Shown here piece by piece: positions 8,050 to 14,697 of a DNA stretch of 14,697 nt (position 1 is its first letter; every line of letters begins with the position of its first letter). Source of the stretch: Saksenaea vasiformis B4078 (taxonomy: Eukaryota > Mucoromycota > Mucoromycetes > Mucorales > Saksenaeaceae); assembly GCA_000697055.1 (NCBI GenBank), contig JNDT01000510.1, positions 1-14,697 on the forward strand, read 5' to 3'. A program made the translations under genes and the position numbers. The notes under the pieces are model-generated. The model saw only the letters and a list, made by a program, of their open reading frames with translations. It had not been told where the DNA came from and ran no database searches.

Positions 8050-8066
8050 CCAATGTTGACCAATAA
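8050..8066 (+). promoter_or_regulatory. Tandem CCAAT boxes upstream of the exonuclease gene
   Basis: CCAAT occurs at 8050-8054 and 8060-8064, ten bases apart, about 80-95 bases before the ATG at 8145. An opposite-strand ATTGG lies at 7929-7933. CCAAT elements bound by NF-Y/HAP complexes are typical of fungal promoters. A-rich (about 8071-8081) and T-rich (about 8105-8114) tracts follow, as is common upstream of fungal start sites. The assignment is by motif and position only. Confidence 0.4.
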
Positions 8067-8144
8067 GCTTGCAAAAAAAAAAATTCTGCTTTAAGCGTAC
8101 CTTCTTTTTTTTTTGAAGCTTTGTTTGTTTCACAAGTATAACTT

Positions 8145-11100
8145 ATGGCAAGAACAAAAGGTGCAAAGAATAAGGCCCCGTTGAAATCTCAAAGGGTTCC
8201 GAAAAACCAAACTCGGCTTCAGTTCGCGCAAGGTAGCAAGTGTTCCTGCCGAAAGTGGATCTGCAGTCGTAAGGATATAATTCTTTGCTGGATATACACT
8301 TATATACTGATGTATTTTTTTTTTGAATTGTAGACAAGCGATCCTATCGAGGAAGCAGAAAACAGTCGTAATATTTTTCTTCCCGAAGATGCCGTAACCT
8401 TGGAGAGGCCAAATGACTGCGTACACGAGGTTGATGGCCTTGGGGATCTTTTACGTAGCAGCGAGTCACTGGGCGAAGATGCCTTGATAGACTTCAATGA
8501 GGATCCAGCGGAGCAGATAATCCTAGAGGATGTGGATGAACACAGTGGTTGCGAAGATGATGATGACATCAACGACGAAGATGGCGATGATGATAGCGCC
8601 CCGAATCCCGAGAGCATGGACGATGAAAATTCGGTGCCAGGAAGCGTCTTAGTAGAATACTTTGAGAAAATACAGAGAAGACTACATTCGCAACGATTCC
8701 CTGCTGAGTACAATCAAGGAACTTTCTGGATTCGTCCACCGATGCCTTATTTCTCCCTGAAAAAGAGCCTGGACCCAACAGCTCTCTACCTGCCGAAAGT
8801 TTTTCTCTGGATACCACACCTATTGGTTGAAAAGCCTTTAAGATGTCCACATTCTGATTGTAATGGAAAGCTGGAGAACAAGGGCTTTAATAAAAAGCCC
8901 CACGCCCGGCGTGTTATCGATATCAATAGGTAAGTTATTTCAGAAGCTGTAATATAATATTAATTGATATCTTATTATGATGTAAAGATGCTTCTATATT
9001 ATGTCAATCAGATATCGGTGCAAAGACGCAGGGTGTTCAGGAACTTTCAATGGATATGACGATCAAATCATCAAGCAACTGCCCGATTATCTTCAGTGCG
9101 AGTTTCCGGCATACCTCACGCATCGCAGCGCCGTATCTAAACTGCTAACAGACATTTTGCGACCTTGCGTACAGAATTCTCTTGGACTAAGCGGTTTGCA
9201 CGCCTTTTGCGAGAATTGCATTTGCTTCGGCACGATCGTCTCGAGTTACAGTACCTCTATGCCATACATTATCAGCAAAACGGAAATGGCACACTAGGAA
9301 TACGTGACGCCTTGGTTCGGAGACAGAGCCAAAGGTTTGAAAACTTCCCCACTTTTCACGATAAGTCGCGCTATGCAGGTCATTTGCCATCTGCACAGTA
9401 TATCCGGACTGTGTACAACGCACTTATAGACCGCATAAGGCCTCTTATCGATAAGGAAATGATGCTGCTGGGAGGCAAAGTTCTTAAAGGCGACCATTCG
9501 TTCAAGCTCGTGAAGCACATTGCAAAAGTAAACGGATGCTCCACCTTTACTGCACTATACACGATATGCAACGAATATGAAGAAATTCGAATGCAATTAT
9601 TAGTACCAACAAAGTCACTGTCGCATTTGCAACAATCGTTTGTCGCCATGCGTCGTGCCTATGACTTATACCAGCACGAGCAGCCGGAAATATTCTTCAC
9701 AGATAACGTACAGGGAGACAAAAAGTTTTTGGAACATGTTCTCCCTTCTTTAGCGAAAGACGTCACCGATAACTCTCCAGACAGTCAGTTGGAGACACTG
9801 AAACTGCCTGAAGGAGTTTCTGTCCATTGTTTGTCGTATCCCGAGCCAATCAACGGTACCGCCGACCTAATAATGGAGGACATTTTATGCCAATCAGGGA
9901 ACCATTCTATTATTGGGTTTGATTGTGAATGGCGATTTGAACCGATCACAAAAACAACAGGAAAGGTGTCGCTCATACAGCTAGCATACAAAAGTTCGGT
10001 TTATCTCATCCGTCTGAACCGAATGGATTCTTTGCCTAGCTCCCTTTCCGCCCTGCTACAGAATCCCTCGATTATCAAGATGGGTCGAAATGTCGGAGCT
10101 GACTTTAGTAAACTAAGAAGAGATTACGGCGTTGAATGCCGTGGTTCACTGGAGATAGTAACCTTTTGCCGTGATCGCAGGGCTATTGACAACGGGTCGA
10201 TGGGACTGGCTGGAATACGTGCAGCGGTACTACGTAGTAAGCTTCCGAAAGATATTGATGTACGATGCAGCGATTGGGAGGCCCGCCAACTAAGTGAAGC
10301 ACAAATTACATATGCCGCTCTTGATGCTTGGGTTTCCCTGGCAGTGTACGAGAAACTGAAAGATCTGGAAGTAGTTGGAAGGCCAATCTGCGGAAAACCG
10401 GTGCCAGGCACATATGTAGCAATCCACGTATCAACTAGTGCCATTTCGGCGATTGCAGGATTTGGCCAGATATGTGATCAACCAGATACTGTCAACGGCA
10501 TTATTACGACAAACCAACAAGTTGCAGTTACAGTCAACAAGGTCAACGTGCCCGGTTTTATAGCTAGCCCGTAAGAGAAGTCATTTAGCAAATTTGGGCA
10601 AGTCCCTTTCACCGTCGTCATAAAATCATCACATCTTCGAACCGAGCTAGCCGAACGATGTCTCCTGGAGGCTAACGATCATACGAATGAGGGAGAGCCT
10701 CTCGATCAAGTGCACGACGAAACATGGCAAATAGATGGTACAATGACTGATGAAGATGCTGGCGACGTCGTTGGTGACAACGATGACAATGAGAGTTCTA
10801 ACGAGAACTCAAATGGTACGAGTATATCTTCTCACAGTACGCACATTACAATATTAACAGATTACAACAATGCAGGAGCCCCTTCTCCAACGTTGCCGAC
10901 GAGGGTCCTTAAGGACATATTCCATCTTATGGATATGATCAGGTACTCGAAAAGGCATGGTCTTGTAAAGGAATTCTCCCGACGTCTGCGGGACGCTCTG
11001 TTTGTAATCGATGAGCAGGACAAAGCCCAAATAGTCCAGCACCTCGAGAACAAAGGGCTCAAATTTGATCAAGTACTCCTGAAGAAGCCGTGGTGGATAT

Positions 11101-12463
11101 TCAGACGGGTCAAACGCGTGGTGCCTCCCCCACAGGAACTATATCCGGTGGTTCATGAACTCTTTCGTACCTGCGGTGTGGTAAAGTGTGCAAAAAGTGG
11201 TCAGCCCTTGTTCGATGAGGAAGCATTGTGTCAATCCCAGAACGTGCTTAAAGCTATCAGAGCTGGTCACGTATCTGATCCACCAGGCATGTCGTTATTT
11301 TCGAATGGGAAGCGACCGACACGGCTTACCCTTGTACCGTTGTACCCGTGGGACGAACTCGGTGGAAGGTGGGATACACAAAACATCATACGGAAATTTG
11401 GCTCTTTTGGTGCGAGTCCACACCTCGCTGAGTGTACACTCGCATATTACAGACTTAGGCATAACTTAGATGTACGTTGGATTCTTCCACATTACGGAAT
11501 CTTACCAGGAACTATTTTGCTCAGGTTGGGTGCGTCAACAGATACATTAAATCGTTCAGAGGTCATTATGACCCATGGCTTGTGCAGAAAATTAATGAGA
11601 TGCGGATCATGTTCGACCTGAAGCCCTCTTACACACAGCCTAGCTCCCAGGAAACTGTGCTGTATCTTTCTAGCTCTGAGGAAGCCTTCGGGATCTGTCC
11701 GTTATCTGACAAGGCGATGGCTGATTACTACATATCGAGATCTCACGATCATACACATGGTAGGTACAGCAGGCGAGCATCCATACCAAGCCAGTATCTC
11801 CTAGAGAGTGTTCAAGACTCTGCATACGCTGCGCAGTACAAGTATCTCGCTAGAAAGCAAATGGCCCGATTCGCTATTGTCCCGGTGCACACCGACGAGG
11901 AACACTCCCTGTTTGCGGAGACCCTCCGCCAAAGCTTTCCAGAGAGCCGTTGCATTGATTGGATGCACTTTACACGCAAATGGTCAGAATTTGCGGACGG
12001 TCGCAGCATTTTTTACAAGACCCCCGAACAGCTCAAGGCATATTATTAGAAATGGAAGCAGGACCGCGTGGCAGCAAACACAATTAGCAACAACCATGAC
12101 GCCTGTGCTCTAGTGCATTCCAACGTTAACTCGCCTAACAGAAAGCGCACCGCCCATGAGGCCAACACACCTGCTCCTCTGAAGGTGAAGAAATCTGCGC
12201 CGAAAGAAAGGCCCATACAACACCTACAAACAATTGCGCCATTACCGTCTGTTCCACTGATACCTCCTCATTTTGCAATGATACCCCCGTTCACCATCCC
12301 GTCAGCGCCGCATCTATCTTTGTTTCCGGTGCCATCTATGCCTGTTAGACCCTCTCCGAGTCTACAGCGCAAGACTAGACAACCGCGGCATTGCCAGTTG
12401 TGCTAGCGTAGTGACTGTCCTGGCCGCGCACAGAGAAATCTCTGTCGAAACTCTACCGTTTAA
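8145..12463 (+). pseudogene. Zinc-ribbon / DEDDy 3'-5' exonuclease / Cys-knuckle protein, four exons, mobile-element-like
   Basis: Proposed exons are 8145-8268, 8334-8929, 8988-11470 and 11525 onward. The introns (65, 58 and 54 bases) start GTAAGG, GTAAGT and GTACGT and end TAG, AAG and CAG. In order the product has: a basic start (MARTKGAKNK); an acidic stretch (near 8530-8620); a zinc-ribbon-like domain with two C-x4-C pairs (codons 8844/8859 and 9019/9034) and FPAYLTHRSAVSK, resembling what I recall as DUF6729; a WRN-like exonuclease with IIGFDCEW (D 9921, E 9927), D 10101 in VGADFSKL, and YAALD (Y 10311, D 10323), so all DEDDy residues are present; a second acidic linker; a conserved-looking domain with PWDELGGRWD and FRGHYDPWLV; and a Pro-rich tail ending in a Cys knuckle. 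Lesions are a probable one-base insertion near 8232, a one-base loss near 9187-9195, TAA 10572-10574, TAG 12047-12049 and TAG 12404-12406. The frame is open after each. It would act on nucleic acid, but its role is unknown. Confidence 0.7.
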
Positions 12464-12658
12464 ATATTAGACACTATAGATTAGCTTTCTCATTTCTTGC
12501 TTCTTATGCAATGCATATAAAGTTCGGAGCTACAAACTCCATACAAAAATATCTCTGCCAAAATACACAAAATGCCTGAAATATTAGGTAGAGTTTAATC
12601 ATTATTAAATGTATTCATTGCCTATACGTGCGCCTACAAGTCACCTATGGTTGTACTT

Positions 12659-12690
12659 GCCTAATGAGCGCCTTGCGGCGCCCATTAGGC
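12659..12690. repeat. GC-rich perfect-loop hairpin
   Basis: GCCTAATGAGCGCC and GGCGCCCATTAGGC are reverse complements with one mismatch over 14 bases, separated by TTGC. In AT-rich DNA this is a strong stem. It lies about 200 bases after the exonuclease frame and just before the AATAAA at 12708. It could be a 3'-UTR structure, a helitron-like terminal hairpin or a small element's inverted repeat; none of these is proven. Confidence 0.75.
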
Positions 12691-12707
12691 GCAGGTCTTC
12701 CCTGACC

Positions 12708-12713
12708 AATAAA
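12708..12713 (+). terminator. Candidate polyadenylation signal of the exonuclease gene
   Basis: AATAAA within TGACCAATAAAAATTTATTT, about 245 bases after the ancestral stop codon and directly after the hairpin. No transcript end can be seen, so the link to the gene is by position. Confidence 0.3.
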
Positions 12714-13035
12714 AATTTATTTTGCCCCCCCGGATATGGTACCTGGGCCCTCAGGAACAATGGATGGGCATGTGATCAGCGGTCTTTGATTTGTATGGCG
12801 GCAGTTGTTCTGTATGTATTCTCTGGTGGTTTCCTTATGCGCATCATGCTTTTGTTATCCCGATTCTTTATCCCTTCTGTTAAAGTATACTATGATGGAA
12901 AAATAGAGATAAAGGAATAAGGAAATACAGGGAATAAATCTAAGATAAGTGTTTACAACTGTGTTTTTGATAGAAGAAAAATAATAGGTGAGATTGTCTG
13001 AGAGCAAAAGAGATAGCATCCCACAACGTCCGACC

Positions 13036-13210
13036 GAGCTTTCTCATGTTTGGCATTTGATGTGATTTGGACTAGACATTCCAAGGTTGCCAATAAAGGG
13101 GAATATTACAGCTCATAGATACGTCCTTTTTTCACGGAGAAACAAAAGGCGACATTTACGATATCATCTCTTCCTTTACCTTGAAATGAGCTTTTCGTCC
13201 AACGTAATTA
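13036..13210 (+). repeat. Upstream module, copy C (right half only)
   Basis: Matches the gene-proximal half of copies A and B: TTTCTCATG/TTTGGCAT.TGATG, GACATTCC, AATAAAGGGGAATATTACAG (13092-13111), CAGCTCATAG and a diverged CGGAGAAACAAAA block, ending at the exon-1 ATG of copy 2 (13186). The distal half of the module is not recognisable here, so either it diverged or the duplication unit was shorter. A string of short conserved blocks at fixed order before a conserved start codon supports a promoter role. Confidence 0.5.
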
Positions 13211-14697
13211 GGAAAATCTATCTACTTATGCGCGGTTGTCTAACGTTTTCAACAGTGGAGTAAATTTTTAGCGTATGATGTTTTCAATCGGTGCACACGA
13301 GGACTCCAATTTGATGGATATACCGCTGATTGTTCTGCAATGCAGCTTGAAGAGGGAAAGAGAATATGCTAAGGCTTCTCCATGAGTACCCTTGTGACAA
13401 GCAATTTGTAGAGGAGACATGCACAAATACCATCGATCCGGATGACTTCATGGATGAACCGTTGTTTGATGACAGTTTTCACAATCTGCCTTACAAAAAG
13501 TTCGCATACGATATTGCCGCTGCAACTAGTTGCTGTGCGCGTACGCATCATTATCCATCCTCTAAAAACGGTGTGGTTGAGTATACAGTTTCTTACGTTT
13601 CCTGGGGAGAAGTAAAGCTCTGCGAGACATTCTACGAGTATTAAAACTGACAAGACTTACATTAGGTGCATCTGTCTCCTGAAGTTATCAAAGCCACCTC
13701 TAGTTTCAAGCAAGCTGTGCAACATGCTTTGACAGAAGACACCGACGAGAAGAAGTACGAAGCGCTACAAAACGTATTTGGACGTTTTGGATATTACTAC
13801 TCGTCAAGGATCTTTCGTGGTATTATGGCCGCATGTGAAACATAAACTAATAATTTACTACCTTAGGTGGTTTACTGGCTTGTAGAAAGGAAGGCTAAAG
13901 ATCCAAAGAGGAAGCATAACAGATGCCGTGCATAAAGAAATCTGCTCCAGCGGTGATATAGCAGAAAATATTACCAAATCAATAAAAAACCACGGGTATT
14001 GGAAAGTCATAGGTATTACCCAGGGCGTATTTTTGTAGCTGCTAGACAAGCATCTTGATAGGTGGCGATATCGGAGAGTTCTTCGCACATGGATTAGAAA
14101 AGTGGAAGGAAACGGTTAAATCCAGACCAGCTGTTATCCATCTCCAAGAAGTGAAGCCATTGCATCAGCTACTTGACGATGATGTCCGTTATCAAGTGAA
14201 GGATGTTTACTACAAAATATTTTGCAATGGTCACTTCAGCAAGCCAATGGAAACCGGCGATGCTACAGCTTTGGACGGAGGAACACAAAAGACGAAACTG
14301 TGCAAGATGCGGACCCCCAAAGCGACAGAGCGGTGAATTCTGGAAACGATACTTTGCAAACAGATTCTGAAGAAGGCATCATCAGTGATGAGAACACAGA
14401 TGATTACGGCGATATCAATGATCCTGACCATGAACAGAAAGCTGCTAATCGGCTCAGTGGAAGCGTACCTAATATGTCTGATGCTACGTCTGTCCAGTAC
14501 AACGATGTAGATAAAGGTCACAAGGAAGACAACAACCTACACAAAAATGTGATCGACTGGGATGATAACAGAGTACAGTTTCAACTCGGCGAGGAATACT
14601 ATCGTGGGATACATGTGGATAAAGACTACGTTAAAGCAATGTAATGGTACAGAAAGCCAGCTGATCAGGGAAACAGCGACGCCCAGACCAGACTTGG
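13186..14697 (+). pseudogene. MACPF-like/Sel1-repeat gene, copy 2, partial at the right edge, multiply broken
   Basis: Same gene structure as copy 1. ATG 13186 (MSFSSNVIRK), exon-2 acceptor AATTTTTAG ending 13271, and introns at 13612-13665 (54), 13820-13866 (47) and 14013-14050 (38) in matching positions. Exon 2 holds EPLFDDSFHNLPYKKFAYD; exon 5 holds LIGGDIGEFFAHGLEKW and LQEVKPLHQLLDDDV. Unlike copy 1 it continues, after one acidic unit, into a Sel1-type repeat: FQLGEEYYRGIHVDKDYVK, then WYRKPADQGNSDAQTRL up to the edge. Sel1 repeats are helical scaffolds for protein contacts. Lesions by comparison with copy 1: one-base losses near 13353-13360, 13895, 14051-14054 and 14285, plus TAA at 14642-14644 inside the Sel1 repeat. 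It cannot make the full product without correction, although the sequence remains clearly alignable, so decay is recent. Confidence 0.7.

Larger units (their letters stand above)
12464..13035. other. 3' flank of the exonuclease gene and gene-free DNA
   Basis: After the presumed ancestral stop (TAA 12461-12463) the sequence is AT-rich, then has a GC-rich hairpin (12659-12690) and a run of seven C (about 12725). A frame at 12609-12920 contains a hydrophobic run (about 12797-12868) but crosses the hairpin and polyadenylation signal and has no family, so I do not call it. Nothing else is supported. Confidence 0.35.

Noticed and set aside
9132..9173. A 42-base intron (GTATCT...GCTAAC...TACAG) in the zinc-ribbon region
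   Set aside because: Its length is a multiple of three, it contains no stop, and removing it deletes conserved-looking residues without curing the frame.
11471..11524. Frameshift in the C-terminal part of the exonuclease gene
   Set aside because: GTACGT...TTTGCTCAG forms a 54-base intron that joins HNLD to VGCVNR in phase, so no frameshift is needed.
12609..12920. Plus-strand frame of 103 codons with a hydrophobic, membrane-like run
   Set aside because: It runs through the GC hairpin, the AATAAA and a C7 run, has no family resemblance and no neighbour support.
1..14697. CRISPR array, bacterial operon or rRNA gene
   Set aside because: No regular identical repeats with unique spacers, no tightly packed genes, and no rRNA-like segment; the introns show a eukaryotic genome.

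Overview
The window looks like nuclear DNA of an early-diverging fungus, most likely Mucoromycota in the broad sense. The reasons are short GT-AG introns of about 38-65 bases, a Tc1-type transposase close to those common in that group, and a MACPF-like/Sel1-repeat gene family of a type I associate with these fungi. The species cannot be fixed from the sequence. The region is gene-poor and full of repeats and decaying genes; almost every recognisable gene carries at least one break.

Layout, left to right. At 1-70 (minus) the first codons of a gene run off the left edge. At 479-724 is a short coding-like stretch with an in-frame TAG. A GC-rich block at about 1822-2561 ends in AATAAA plus a 10-A tract and looks like a degraded, possibly retro-inserted coding sequence. 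At 3300-3672 is a promoter/leader module followed by copy 1 of a five-exon MACPF-like gene (3637-4967). A second copy of the module (5275-5640) follows, with only a stub of the first exon. A Tc1/mariner-family transposase (6327-7773, minus) is frameshifted at a run of six G. Between it and the next gene lies an array of about 22-bp units (7848-7970) and a divergent-promoter-like stretch with CCAAT boxes. A large four-exon gene (8145-12463, plus) encodes an acidic N-terminus, a Cys zinc-ribbon domain, a DEDDy 3'-5' exonuclease, a conserved C-terminal domain and a terminal Cys knuckle; it has two frameshifts and three in-frame stops. A third copy of the module (13036-13210) then leads into copy 2 of the MACPF-like gene (13186 to the right edge). 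Copy 2 keeps the start of a Sel1 repeat region but has at least five lesions.

Two stories meet here. One is a local family of MACPF-like/Sel1 genes, each with its own copy of the same upstream module; these have been duplicated, truncated and partly lost. The other is two mobile-element-like genes placed head to head between family members: the Tc1 transposase and the zinc-ribbon/exonuclease gene. The exonuclease gene is the best candidate for an undescribed system. Its architecture (zinc ribbon, WRN-like exonuclease, unknown C-terminal domain, zinc knuckle) fits no standard transposase class, and the periodic array and paired TGACCAATA motifs could be its terminal or regulatory DNA. All family and domain names come from reading motifs by eye, without any database search.
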